64,000 nt of DNA, taken from assembly GCF_023028225.1 (NCBI RefSeq), contig NZ_CP095482.1:1550001-1614000 (forward strand), in the 5' to 3' direction. This DNA comes from Halorientalis litorea. Lineage in GTDB: Archaea > Halobacteriota > Halobacteria > Halobacteriales > Haloarculaceae. This document shows, in pieces, positions 27,784 to 35,377 of this stretch. The translations under genes were made by a program, and so were the position numbers. How positions within the stretch are numbered: position 1 is the stretch's first letter; each line of letters begins with the position of its first letter. Under the pieces are notes generated by a model. That model did no database searches, was not told the origin of the DNA, and saw nothing but the letters and a program-made list of their open reading frames with translations.

Positions 27784-27888
27784 GAGCACAGCATCCGCTC
27801 GCTCACGGTGTGAGCGAGCGGCAGTTTTTCGCCCACGTTCTTGCGCGAGTGGTTCGCGCGGAGCGCGAACCCGAGCGGAAAAAGGTGG
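27784..27888 (+). repeat. Dispersed hairpin repeat, copy B
   Basis: Matches copies A and C in its TTTTTCGCCCACGTTCTTG block and its GGAAAAAGGTGG end. Its outer stem uses a different sequence: CCGCTCGCTCA facing TGAGCGAGCGG. The GGTGG end touches the stop codon of the large Fe-S oxidoreductase gene with no gap. Confidence 0.85.
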
Positions 27889-30090
27889 CTAGTCGTCAGC
27901 AGGCGTCGCCGTGTCGCCGGTTTCCGTCGCGCCGGCACTCACGCCGCCCTCCTCGATGGCCTCGACGAGCAGTTCGGCCACGTCGACGATTTCGATGTCG
28001 TCCTCGTAGCCGCCCGTCTTGCGCCCGTCCTCGTACATCGTCATGCACATCGGGCAGGCGACGACGAACTTCTCGACGCCCGCGCCCGCGTCGGTGTCTT
28101 CGAGTGCCTCGCGGATGCGCTCCTCGCTTGCCTTCTCGTCTTCCTCGTGTTCGAGCCAGAGGCCGCCACCGCCACCGCCACAGCAGTAGGAGTTGTCGCG
28201 GTTGCGGGGCATCTCGTCGAGCGTACACCCGGTGGCACGGATGAGTTCGCGCGGGGCCTCGTACTCGTCGTTGAACCGGCCGAGGTGACACGGGTCGTGG
28301 TAGGTGACGGTGTAGTCGAGTTCGTCACCGCGGAGGCCGAGCGCGCCCCGGTCGACCATGTCCTCGACGGCCTGGGTCCAGTGGTAGACCTCCGTGTCGC
28401 CGTGGGCGTTCCAGAAGCCCTCGATGTCGAAGTCCATCATCGGGTCGTCGGCGAACTCCTCGAAGTCGACCTCCGGGTACTCGTTCTTGAACGTGTTGTA
28501 CGAGTGAGGGTCGGTACAGACGATTTTGTCGGCGTCGACGTCTTGGAAGTTCTCGACCATCGTGGCGGCCTGTTCGACGAACAGGAACTCCTCGCCGACC
28601 CGCCGGATGTCGTTGCCGTCGTACACCTCGTCCTCGTAGAGGATGCCGAACTCCACGTCGGCTTCCTCGAACAGGCGGGCCAGCGACCGGGCCACCTTCT
28701 TGTTCCGGTCGTCGTAGGACGGGTAGTCGCCGACGTACCAGAGGTACTCGACGTCCTCCTCGCGGGCGTCGGCCACGTCGAACTCCAGTTCGTCGGCCCA
28801 GTCGCCGCGGTTGCGCTGGGAGTCGCCGAAGGTGTTGCCCTTCTGCATGACGTTCTGGAAGACGTCCTGCAGGCTGGGCTGAATCTCGCCCTCGTCGGTC
28901 AACTGGCGGTTCAGCCGGGTGAACGTCTTGAGGTGCTCGATTTCGACGGGGCAGGCGTCCATGCAGGCCATGCAGGCCATGCAGGACTCCATCGTCTCGG
29001 CCTGAATCACGGCGTCGTCCGAATCGGCGATAATCTCTTTCTCGTCGCCGCCGTTGTCGACGTGTTCGCGGTAGTTCTTCAGGTCGAGAATCACGTCCCG
29101 CGGGCTGAGGTTGCGCCCGGAGGCGTTGGCCGGACAGACCGAGGTACACCGGCCACACTTCGTACAGGCGTCCTGGTCGAGCATCTCCTTCCACGAGAAC
29201 GACTCGATGGACTCGGCACCGGTGTCGGCGTCCAAGTCGGCCGGGATGCCCGGGAGCCGTTTGCCCGCCTTCTCGTCGCGGGTGACGACGTTGGCGAAGG
29301 AGGATATCATGTGGAACGGCTTGGCGTAGGGAATCGCCGCGATGAACACGAACGCGAGCAGGGCGTGGGACCACCACGAGATGGGATAGAGGAACAGGGC
29401 CGCCTGCTGGTCGACGCCGACGGTGGTGAGCGTGTCGGCGACGAACCAGCCGACGAAACTCACCGTCTCGAAACTCGGGAAGTCCTGTGCGACGATGCGG
29501 ATGCCCTCTTGGACGAACCCGCCGACACCGAGCAGGAACAACGACCAGATGAACAGGTCGTCCTCGGGGCTGGCGTTGGGACCGAACAGTCGTTCCTTGC
29601 GGACGACGTACCGTCGGTACATCGCGATACCGATGCCGACGACGAACAGCAGGCCCATGAAGTCCATCACGAGCGAGTACGAGAGATAGAAGTCACCGAC
29701 GAAGAAGGACATCCGCTCGCCGAGGAAGAACTGCGTCAGATTGCGGAAGAAGTCCATGTCGATGGCGAGGATAGTCGTCCCGATGAGGAGGGTGAGAAAG
29801 CCCCACATGATAAAGGAGTGCATCAGGCCACCGACGAGGTCGCGGTTGTACTGTTTCTCGTTCGAGCCGACTATCTTGGTCGCGCTGACGATGCGCGAAC
29901 CGAGGTCGTCGACTCTGTCGAACCAATCTTCGCTCCCGTCCGTGTAACGGTTGAACCGCTGGTAGACCCCCCAGACGAACACGGCGATGGTCACGGCCGC
30001 GAGGTAGTAGAACACGACCTCGCCGACGTGCCCGATGCGCCACATGGTGGGTCGGGTGATGGGTTCCCCCGCCTGCAACGGCAATGCCAT
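27889..30090 (-). CDS. Membrane cytochrome-b-like / HdrD-type Fe-S oxidoreductase fusion
   Basis: 733 aa. The N-terminal third (to about residue 290) has six membrane helices like NarI/HdrE. Two 4Fe-4S motifs follow (CTKCGRCTSVCP near 310 and CMACMACMDACP near 370), then a CCG-type domain (DPCHLGR, SYCCGGGGGG, ACPMC) near 590-690. An earlier domain (about 440-540) has the outline of a first CCG domain but only one cysteine. This layout matches proteins thought to pass electrons between electron-transferring flavoprotein and menaquinone. Substrate is inferred. A CTTAAGCG box at 30112-30119 fits leaderless ATG 30090. Confidence 0.88.
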   Translation of the reverse strand: MALPLQAGEPITRPTMWRIGHVGEVVFYYLAAVTIAVFVWGVYQRFNRYTDGSEDWFDRVDDLGSRIVSATKIVGSNEKQYNRDLVGGLMHSFIMWGFLTLLIGTTILAIDMDFFRNLTQFFLGERMSFFVGDFYLSYSLVMDFMGLLFVVGIGIAMYRRYVVRKERLFGPNASPEDDLFIWSLFLLGVGGFVQEGIRIVAQDFPSFETVSFVGWFVADTLTTVGVDQQAALFLYPISWWSHALLAFVFIAAIPYAKPFHMISSFANVVTRDEKAGKRLPGIPADLDADTGAESIESFSWKEMLDQDACTKCGRCTSVCPANASGRNLSPRDVILDLKNYREHVDNGGDEKEIIADSDDAVIQAETMESCMACMACMDACPVEIEHLKTFTRLNRQLTDEGEIQPSLQDVFQNVMQKGNTFGDSQRNRGDWADELEFDVADAREEDVEYLWYVGDYPSYDDRNKKVARSLARLFEEADVEFGILYEDEVYDGNDIRRVGEEFLFVEQAATMVENFQDVDADKIVCTDPHSYNTFKNEYPEVDFEEFADDPMMDFDIEGFWNAHGDTEVYHWTQAVEDMVDRGALGLRGDELDYTVTYHDPCHLGRFNDEYEAPRELIRATGCTLDEMPRNRDNSYCCGGGGGGLWLEHEEDEKASEERIREALEDTDAGAGVEKFVVACPMCMTMYEDGRKTGGYEDDIEIVDVAELLVEAIEEGGVSAGATETGDTATPADD

Positions 30091-30196
30091 ATTGTCTCAC
30101 GCGGGAACCTACGCGCTTAAGTCTTGCCAACCGCCCGGAAACCGACGGTAGGAAACGGTTTTCGAGTTGTTCCTCCCTCGCTACGGCGGCAACAAA

Positions 30197-30203
30197 TTTA
30201 TAT
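30197..30203 (+). promoter_or_regulatory. TATA box for the 30229 gene
   Basis: TTTATAT, preceded by an A-rich stretch, 26-32 nt upstream of ATG 30229. One of the clearest archaeal TATA boxes in the window, implying a leaderless mRNA. Confidence 0.75.
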
Positions 30204-30228
30204 CCCCACACGGCCGCGTTCAGCACCC

Positions 30229-30834
30229 ATGGACGAGAAGACGGAGGAACTGCGGGACATCTTCATGGACGTGGCCGAGGACGGCACCGTCACCGAGTCA
30301 CAGGCCGCCGAGCGCGGGTCGCTCGCGGACACCGACGAGGCCGACGTGGCCGACCGCGTCGCCGCCGTGGTCGAGCGGATGCGCGACCGCTACGACTTCG
30401 CCACCGACCTCCCGACGGCGGACCTCGTGACCGTCGTCCGCGGGTTCTACGACGGCGACGACGACGCGGCCATCGCCGACGCCATCGACGGAGACCCCGC
30501 GACGGTGTTCGCCGCCCGGATGGACCTCCACCTTCTCGCCGACGCCGACACCGAGTTCGGCTTCGACCTCGACGCCTTCCGGGACCGTCTCGACGCCGAG
30601 GGACCGGACTCGGAGACCCTCGGCACGGAGTTCGACACCGACCCCGAGACGGCCGCCCGCGCCCGCCGCGTGTTGGCCACGAAGGTCGCAGTTCGGCGGG
30701 TCAGTCACCGCTTCCAGAGCGAGTTCGAGGACGCCATCCCCGACGCCGCCCTCGCCGTACACCTCACCGCCGCCGCCCGGGAGGATGGCCTCGAAGAGGC
30801 CGCCGAGGACATCGAGACCGACACCAAACTGTGA
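30229..30834 (+). CDS. Conserved haloarchaeal protein (Cmi4-like)
   Basis: 201 aa, soluble, all-alpha in appearance and very acidic. The N-terminus MDEKTEELRDIFMDVAEDG followed by ESQ...RGSL resembles, from memory, the protein annotated in haloarchaea as conditioned-medium-induced protein 4. The central part has two repeat-like helical segments. No enzyme motif is present. ATG 30229 is fixed by the TTTATAT box. The gene is followed 48 nt later by the Cas4-like gene on the same strand. I am unsure of the name and give no function. Confidence 0.78.
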   Translation: MDEKTEELRDIFMDVAEDGTVTESQAAERGSLADTDEADVADRVAAVVERMRDRYDFATDLPTADLVTVVRGFYDGDDDAAIADAIDGDPATVFAARMDLHLLADADTEFGFDLDAFRDRLDAEGPDSETLGTEFDTDPETAARARRVLATKVAVRRVSHRFQSEFEDAIPDAALAVHLTAAAREDGLEEAAEDIETDTKL

Positions 30835-30882
30835 CGGTCGCCGCCCGAACGTTCAAGTACCGGAGCGGAACCACGCCGACGT

Positions 30883-31530
30883 ATGCACACCTTCCGGGAC
30901 GTGGAGACGGCGGCGTACTGCCCGCGCAAACTCTACTACCGTCGCCGGGCTGGCCCGCCCGACGTGCCCGACGACGTGGCGGCCTGCCGGAGCCTCGCCT
31001 TCGAGTACGACCGTCTCCTCGCCGCCGACGCGGACTTGCTGGCCGCGCCCATCGAGGTGTCCCCGACCACCTATCGCTCCCGCCTCGGGTCGGTCAAGAG
31101 TCGCCTCGACTACTGGGACCGTCTCGTCGACCCCGAGACACGCGAAGCGATGCTGGAGGGCCGGGAGTGTCGCGGCGTCGCGCACAAAGTCCTCGATGAC
31201 CCGCTGGTTCCGTCACTGGTGTTCGCCGGAACGCCGCCCGAAGAGGGCGTCTGGGAACCGCAGACGGTGCGACTGGTCGCCGCGGCGAAAGCCCTCGCGT
31301 GGGAACGGGAGACGCCCGTCGAGTTCGCTGTCGCCGAGTACCCCGCCCACGGCGTCGTCCGCGAGGTACCGATGACGACCCGGCGGAAGGCCGCCTACCG
31401 ACGGGCGGTCCGAACCGCCGACAGCACCGACGGGCCACCGGGACGCGTCGAGAACGACGCCAAGTGCCGACCGTGTGAGTTCCGCACCGAGTGTGGCGTT
31501 CGCACTCGGTCGGCGCGCTCGCTGCTCTGA
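30883..31530 (+). CDS. Cas4/Dna2-like RecB-family nuclease
   Basis: 215 aa. The pattern DVETAAYCPRKLYYRRR with C13 at the N-terminus and CRPCEFRTEC near the C-terminus gives four cysteines for a 4Fe-4S cluster, as in Cas4 and Dna2-type nucleases. Central PD-(D/E)XK elements are weaker: one candidate is PVEFAVAEYPAHGVVREV (about residues 145-162). There is no CRISPR array or other cas gene in the window, so a housekeeping DNA-processing role is more likely. A GTTCAAGTACC box lies about 30 nt upstream of ATG 30883. Confidence 0.82.
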   Translation: MHTFRDVETAAYCPRKLYYRRRAGPPDVPDDVAACRSLAFEYDRLLAADADLLAAPIEVSPTTYRSRLGSVKSRLDYWDRLVDPETREAMLEGRECRGVAHKVLDDPLVPSLVFAGTPPEEGVWEPQTVRLVAAAKALAWERETPVEFAVAEYPAHGVVREVPMTTRRKAAYRRAVRTADSTDGPPGRVENDAKCRPCEFRTECGVRTRSARSLL

Positions 31531-31571
31531 CCACCGCTACGCTGATGCGGCAGTCGCGTGTACGCGCGAGC

Positions 31572-31964
31572 ATGCACGTGTTCGTCTACGGGACGCTTAC
31601 CGACCCGGACCGCGCTGGAACCGTCCTCGACGAGTTCGAGTACCGCGGGCCGGCGGAGCTAACGGGCCTCCGCCGGATTGACGGGTGCTATCCGACGCTG
31701 GTCCCCGGTGGGCGGACGAGCGGGCGACTCCTCTGGACGCCCGAGTGCGCGACACTCGACCGCTACGAGGGCGTCGAGTCGGGACTGTACGTTCGGGTGT
31801 CCGTCCCGTACACGGGAGGCGCGGACGCGCCGTCTACGGTGTCCGTCTACGTCGGTGACCCCGAGCGACTGGACGCATCCGAAGCGTGGCCGAGCACTGA
31901 CCCGTTCCCTGAAACCGTCAGACGGTACTGCTCGATGTCCGATGTGTCAGTACACCGGGTATAG
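31572..31964 (+). CDS. Gamma-glutamylcyclotransferase-like protein
   Basis: 130 aa of the GGCT/AIG2 fold. The signature VYGTLTDPDR near the N-terminus binds the gamma-glutamyl substrate. The expected catalytic Glu is E82-like in LDRYEGVESGLYVRV. Haloarchaea use gamma-glutamylcysteine as a thiol, so this could recycle it. That link is an inference. ATG 31572 begins the YGTL domain directly; longer frames overlap the nuclease gene. No partner genes are adjacent. Confidence 0.85.
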   Translation: MHVFVYGTLTDPDRAGTVLDEFEYRGPAELTGLRRIDGCYPTLVPGGRTSGRLLWTPECATLDRYEGVESGLYVRVSVPYTGGADAPSTVSVYVGDPERLDASEAWPSTDPFPETVRRYCSMSDVSVHRV

Positions 31965-31974
31965 CACTCGGTGA

Positions 31975-31982
31975 TTTATATA
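31975..31982 (+). promoter_or_regulatory. Orphan TATA box with no gene behind it
   Basis: A perfect TTTATATA lies 10 bp after the cyclotransferase stop, while the next gene (ilvA) has its own box (GTTAAC) at leaderless distance. A transcript from here would start near 32006 and cross a short hairpin-like region and a T-run at about 32041-32046. It may drive a small RNA or a long ilvA leader. Confidence 0.4.
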
Positions 31983-32153
31983 GGAAAATCAGCGTCAGTC
32001 CACCGTCTGACAGGGGTCATATCTCGACGCCTTCTTGCGGTTTTTTGCTTCTTCCGTCTCCGCGGGGTTTAAGTATCTCTGGGCTCCCAGTACGAGTGCA
32101 GTCACACGCTCCTTTCCGCAAGACGTTAACTCCCCGTAGTGGCAAGCACGGCT

Positions 32154-33365
32154 ATGATAGAACTCGCCGACGTGTTGGATGCCCGTGACCGGGTGGCCGA
32201 GACGGCACGACACACGCCACTCGAGTACTCACATACCTTCTCGGAGATGACCGGTGCCGACGTCCACCTGAAACTGGAGACGTTCCAGCGGACGGGGTCG
32301 TTCAAGATACGCGGAGCGACGAATCGCATCGCAACGCTCACCCCTGCCGAACAGGAGGCCGGTGTCGTCACGGCGAGTGCCGGCAACCACGCCCAAGGCG
32401 TCGCGCTGGCGGCGACCCGGATGGGCGTCGACTCGACTGTCGTGATGCCCGAAACCGCGCCCGTCTCGAAGGTACAGGCGACCCGCAACTACGGTGCGGA
32501 GGTCGTCCTCCACGGCGACGACTACAGCGAGGCGGCCGACCACGCCCACGAACTCGAACGCGAGGGCGGGCGCACGTACGTCCACGCCTTCGACGACCCG
32601 GCGGTGATGGCCGGGCAGGGGACGCTCGGCCTCGAAATCTACGAGGACTTGCCGGAGGTCGAGACGGTCGTCTGTGCCATCGGCGGCGGCGGCATCGTCT
32701 CCGGTGTCGCCACCGCGCTGAAGGGCAAACGCGACGACATCCGCGTCGTCGGCGTTCAAGCCGAGGGGGCCGCCAGTGCCGCCGAATCGCTGGCGAAAGG
32801 CGAAATCGTCGAACGCGAGGGCGTGAACACCATCGCGGACGGCATCGCCACCAGACGGGTCGGTGACCGCCCCTTCGAGGTCATCGAGAAACGCGTCGAC
32901 GAGGTGGTGACCGTCTCGGACTCCGAGATCGCGGTGGCGGTGACGAAACTCCTCGAACGCTCCAAGACACTCGTCGAGGGGGCTGGCGCGGTACCGTTGG
33001 CGGCCATTCTCGAATCGAAGTTCGACTACGCGAATGACGAAGTCATCGTCCCCGGCCTCTGTGGCGGCAACATCGACCTCAACGTCCTCACGACGGTCAT
33101 CATGCGCGGCCTCGTCGAGACGGGGCGATATCTCCGCGTCCGCACCGTCCTCACCGACCGCCCCGGCGCGCTCGAAGAGTTGACGAACATCCTCTCACGA
33201 CACCAGGCGAATATCTACGCCATCCGCCACGACCGCACCTCCCGGGACGTGGCGATGAACGACGCCGAAGTCGAGTTGGACCTCGAAACGCGCGGCCACG
33301 ACCACGTCGCGGCCCTCCTCGATGCCCTCGAAGACCACGGCTACGAGACCGAAGTGCTGGTCTGA
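32154..33365 (+). CDS. ilvA: Threonine ammonia-lyase
   Basis: PLP enzyme (403 aa) that turns threonine into 2-oxobutanoate and ammonia, feeding isoleucine synthesis or catabolism. The PLP lysine is K51 in GSFKIRGA, and the phosphate loop is the GGGGIVSG motif near residue 180. A single C-terminal ACT domain (from about residue 325, RTVLTDRPGALEELTNIL) makes it the short, TdcB/IlvA-intermediate class. ATG 32154 has GTTAAC about 27 nt upstream. It precedes ridA by 39 nt, a common functional pairing. Confidence 0.95.
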   Translation: MIELADVLDARDRVAETARHTPLEYSHTFSEMTGADVHLKLETFQRTGSFKIRGATNRIATLTPAEQEAGVVTASAGNHAQGVALAATRMGVDSTVVMPETAPVSKVQATRNYGAEVVLHGDDYSEAADHAHELEREGGRTYVHAFDDPAVMAGQGTLGLEIYEDLPEVETVVCAIGGGGIVSGVATALKGKRDDIRVVGVQAEGAASAAESLAKGEIVEREGVNTIADGIATRRVGDRPFEVIEKRVDEVVTVSDSEIAVAVTKLLERSKTLVEGAGAVPLAAILESKFDYANDEVIVPGLCGGNIDLNVLTTVIMRGLVETGRYLRVRTVLTDRPGALEELTNILSRHQANIYAIRHDRTSRDVAMNDAEVELDLETRGHDHVAALLDALEDHGYETEVLV

Positions 33366-33404
33366 CCCCTCGCGCTTAAGTCCGTGCGGGGACCCGACTC
33401 CCGT

Positions 33405-33803
33405 ATGAAACGGACTATCAGCACGGACGACGCGCCCGCGGCCGTCGGCGCGTACAGTCAGGCGACGGCGACCGACGACGTGGTGTTCACGGCCGGACAG
33501 ATACCGCTGACACCCGACGGCGAACTGCTGGCCGACGCACCCATCGCCGAACAGACCGAACAGGCACTCGACAACGTCGCCGCCGTCCTCGCCGCCGCCG
33601 ACGCGAGCATGGCCGACGTGCTGAAAGTCACCGTCTACCTCGACGACATCGACGACTTCGACGCGATGAACGAGACGTACGCGACGTACTTCGAGACGGA
33701 GCCACCGGCCAGAAGTGCCGTCGAGGCCGCCGCGCTCCCGAAAGGTGTCGGCGTCGAGATAGAGGCGGTCGCCACGACGGATGGAGCGACGGACCAAGCG
33801 TAG
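33405..33803 (+). CDS. ridA: Rid family imine/enamine deaminase
   Basis: Hydrolyses reactive 2-aminoacrylate or 2-aminocrotonate released by PLP enzymes such as IlvA. The 132-aa protein has GAYSQAT (residues 15-21), FTAGQIPL, and the substrate-binding R103 in PARSAVEAAALPKG. It follows ilvA, which makes the toxic enamine, so the context supports the role. A CTTAAG box about 28 nt above ATG 33405 implies its own leaderless transcript. Its end overlaps a small membrane protein gene. Confidence 0.94.
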   Translation: MKRTISTDDAPAAVGAYSQATATDDVVFTAGQIPLTPDGELLADAPIAEQTEQALDNVAAVLAAADASMADVLKVTVYLDDIDDFDAMNETYATYFETEPPARSAVEAAALPKGVGVEIEAVATTDGATDQA

Positions 33804-33987
33804 CCTCCTGTGGGGCGTCGTCGGCGCGCTCTCCTTTCTCGTCCTCCTACAGGGGTACGAGTTGGTGACGGGCGAGTTCGTCGATGTCCCAGTGAAGTTC
33901 GGGACGGCACTGGCGGTGCTGGTCGGAGCGACGGCCCTCACGTACCGCGTCGAGGGCTGCCCGCCCGACCCGAACGAAAGGACTTAA
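33781..33987 (+). CDS. Small two-helix membrane protein
   Basis: 68 aa. A basic N-terminus MERRTKR is followed by hydrophobic segments at about residues 8-28 and 38-57, ending in an acidic/Pro tail. It starts within the last codons of ridA (23-base overlap), so it may be translated with it. Function is unknown. Confidence 0.6.
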   Translation: MERRTKRSLLWGVVGALSFLVLLQGYELVTGEFVDVPVKFGTALAVLVGATALTYRVEGCPPDPNERT

Positions 33988-34014
33988 ACACGACAGCGGG
34001 GTAGTGTGGTCTGA

Positions 34015-34096
34015 GCCAGGATGGCCGAACGGTAAGGCGCACGCCTGGAAAGCGTGTTCCCTTCCGGGATTCTGGGTTCAAATCCCAGTCCTGGCG
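34015..34096 (+). tRNA. tRNA-Ser (anticodon GGA)
   Basis: 82 nt without encoded CCA. The acceptor arm GCCAGGA pairs with TCCTGGC and is followed by discriminator G. The anticodon stem CACGC/GCGTG encloses the loop CTGGAAA, giving GGA. A long variable arm (CCC-TTCC-GGG) marks a class II serine tRNA, and the T arm is CTGGG-TTCAAAT-CCCAG. A TTAAAC box at about 33984-33989 lies upstream at promoter distance. Confidence 0.93.
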
Positions 34097-34244
34097 TCTT
34101 CTGCCGCGAACCACCCGGCGAGCACCTCGTGTGCTCGCTCCCGTGAGCGGCGAAGCGACGTACTGGATTTGAAGCACGCGAGTCGCAGCACCCGAGCGAA
34201 GCGAGGGTGACCGTCTCGCAATCGGGTTCAAATCCCAGTCCGTA
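34097..34244. repeat. tRNA-derived scar with duplicated T-arm and hairpins
   Basis: The 18-base T-arm core of tRNA-Ser (34074-34091) recurs exactly at 34224-34241. A 12-base version with one base missing occurs inverted at 34162-34173. The two inner copies form imperfect inverted termini (GTACTGG... and ...CCGTAC) of an 86-bp cassette, 34160-34245. Hairpins GAGCAC/GTGCTC (34120-34136) and CACCC-GAGCGAAGCGA-GGGTG (34189-34209) are inside. The second T-arm has a broken stem, so it is not a functional tRNA. Confidence 0.75.
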
Positions 34245-34350
34245 CCATCTTTTTCCCGCTCGGGTGCGCTGCGCGCACCACTCGCGGCAAAAACATGGGT
34301 GAAAAAGGCCGGACGCGAGCCGCTGGCTCGCGTCCGAGTGCTGTGCTCGT
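34245..34350 (-). repeat. Dispersed hairpin repeat, copy C
   Basis: On the opposite strand to copies A and B. It shares with copy A the stem CGGACGCGAGC/GCTCGCGTCCG and the TTTTTC...GTTTTT block (here with two base changes), and ends in GGGAAAAAGATGG. That end abuts the tRNA-derived scar. The stretch from here to 34486 holds no gene: 34351-34450 is low-complexity sequence without coding bias. Confidence 0.85.
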
Positions 34351-34486
34351 CCGCTACCGCGCCGCACAGCACCGCGGACTGATTTGTTTCCTCGCTCGAC
34401 TCTCGTCCCTCATCGAGTAGCGCGTCAGTTTCTGCGGCAGAAGTCATGCACGAAGATTGAAATGATATGCCGACCCACTCCCGTCT

Positions 34487-35308
34487 ATGGGTATCTTCGC
34501 CCGCCTCAAGATGGGATGGTCCCTGTCGATGGATAGCCTCCGCGTCCTCCGCAAACAGCCGGAACTGGCCCTCTTCCCGCTCCTGAGTGGCGTGGCCGGG
34601 TTACTGTTCGTCGGCCTGCTGTTCGGGGGGTCGCTGGTCCTCAACCTCTTCGAGGGCGTGGCCGGGTACGTCGTCCTCTTCCTGTTCTACTTCGGGACGG
34701 CGTTCATCGCGTCGTTTTTCAACGCCGCGCTGGTCTACAGTGCCCGCGAGTCATTCGAGGAGCGCGAACCCTCGGTCAAGTCGGGGCTCGCGGCCGCGTG
34801 GCGACACCGGACGCCGCTGTTCGCGTGGGCCGCCATTTCGGCGACAGTCGGCCTGCTACTACGGGCCATCGAGAGTCAGGACAACATCGTCGCCTCCGTC
34901 GTGGCCATCTTCGTCAGCGTCGCGTGGTCGATTATCACCTACTTCATCGTCCCCGTCATCGTCTTTGAGGACGTAGGGGTCCGCGAGATGTTCACGCGGA
35001 GCGGCGAGACGTTCAAGAACACGTGGGGTGAGACGGCCGGCGCGAGTTTCGGCGTCGGACTGGTGACCGTCCTGTTCACGCTCGTCGGCGTCGCCATCGC
35101 CGCCGTGTTGTTCTTCACTCTCGGGAGCGCGCTGGGCGGTCCGGGCGTTCTGGTCGCCGTCGCCGTCGCCGCTGTCGTCGTCGTGTCGATGTTCCTGCTG
35201 TCCTCGGCACTGGGTGCTATCGCCAAAACCGCACTGTACGTCTACGCGACGGAGGGGAAACGCCCCCCGGAGTTCGAGAACGTCGACTTCGAGCGGACGG
35301 GCACGTGA
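34487..35308 (+). CDS. DUF6159-like membrane protein
   Basis: 273 aa with six hydrophobic segments. The N-terminus MGIFARLKMGWSLSMDSLRV, followed by a first helix LFPLLSGVAGLLFVGLLFG, matches the DUF6159 type as I recall it. A soluble YSARESFEEREPSVKSGL loop and a helix pair around FEDVGVREMFTRSGETFKNTWGE follow. Function is unknown. ATG 34487 is the first start in the frame; the promoter box is weak (GATTGAAAT near 34457-34465). Confidence 0.8.
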   Translation: MGIFARLKMGWSLSMDSLRVLRKQPELALFPLLSGVAGLLFVGLLFGGSLVLNLFEGVAGYVVLFLFYFGTAFIASFFNAALVYSARESFEEREPSVKSGLAAAWRHRTPLFAWAAISATVGLLLRAIESQDNIVASVVAIFVSVAWSIITYFIVPVIVFEDVGVREMFTRSGETFKNTWGETAGASFGVGLVTVLFTLVGVAIAAVLFFTLGSALGGPGVLVAVAVAAVVVVSMFLLSSALGAIAKTALYVYATEGKRPPEFENVDFERTGT

Positions 35309-35377
35309 CCCGACGGGTACATAAGTCGCCTGCATAGTCGGGGAAAGCCGGAAAAACGACCCGTCCGTGGAGGTGGT

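Noticed and set aside
30883-31530. CRISPR-Cas locus suggested by the Cas4-like gene
   Set aside because: No repeat-spacer array and no other cas genes anywhere in 64 kb.
34224-34245. Second tRNA after tRNA-Ser
   Set aside because: Only the T-arm core is present; the stem is mismatched and no acceptor, D or anticodon arms can be built.
10542-34350. Dispersed hairpin repeats as classical MITEs or IS ends
   Set aside because: No terminal inverted repeats of the transposon kind, no transposase-like frame, and outer stems differ between copies; only one copy has a flanking duplication.
33938-34447. Minus-strand frame across tRNA-Ser and the scar (contains WDLNP and GFEPR stretches)
   Set aside because: It translates the antisense of a tRNA and of repeat DNA, a common false annotation in haloarchaea.
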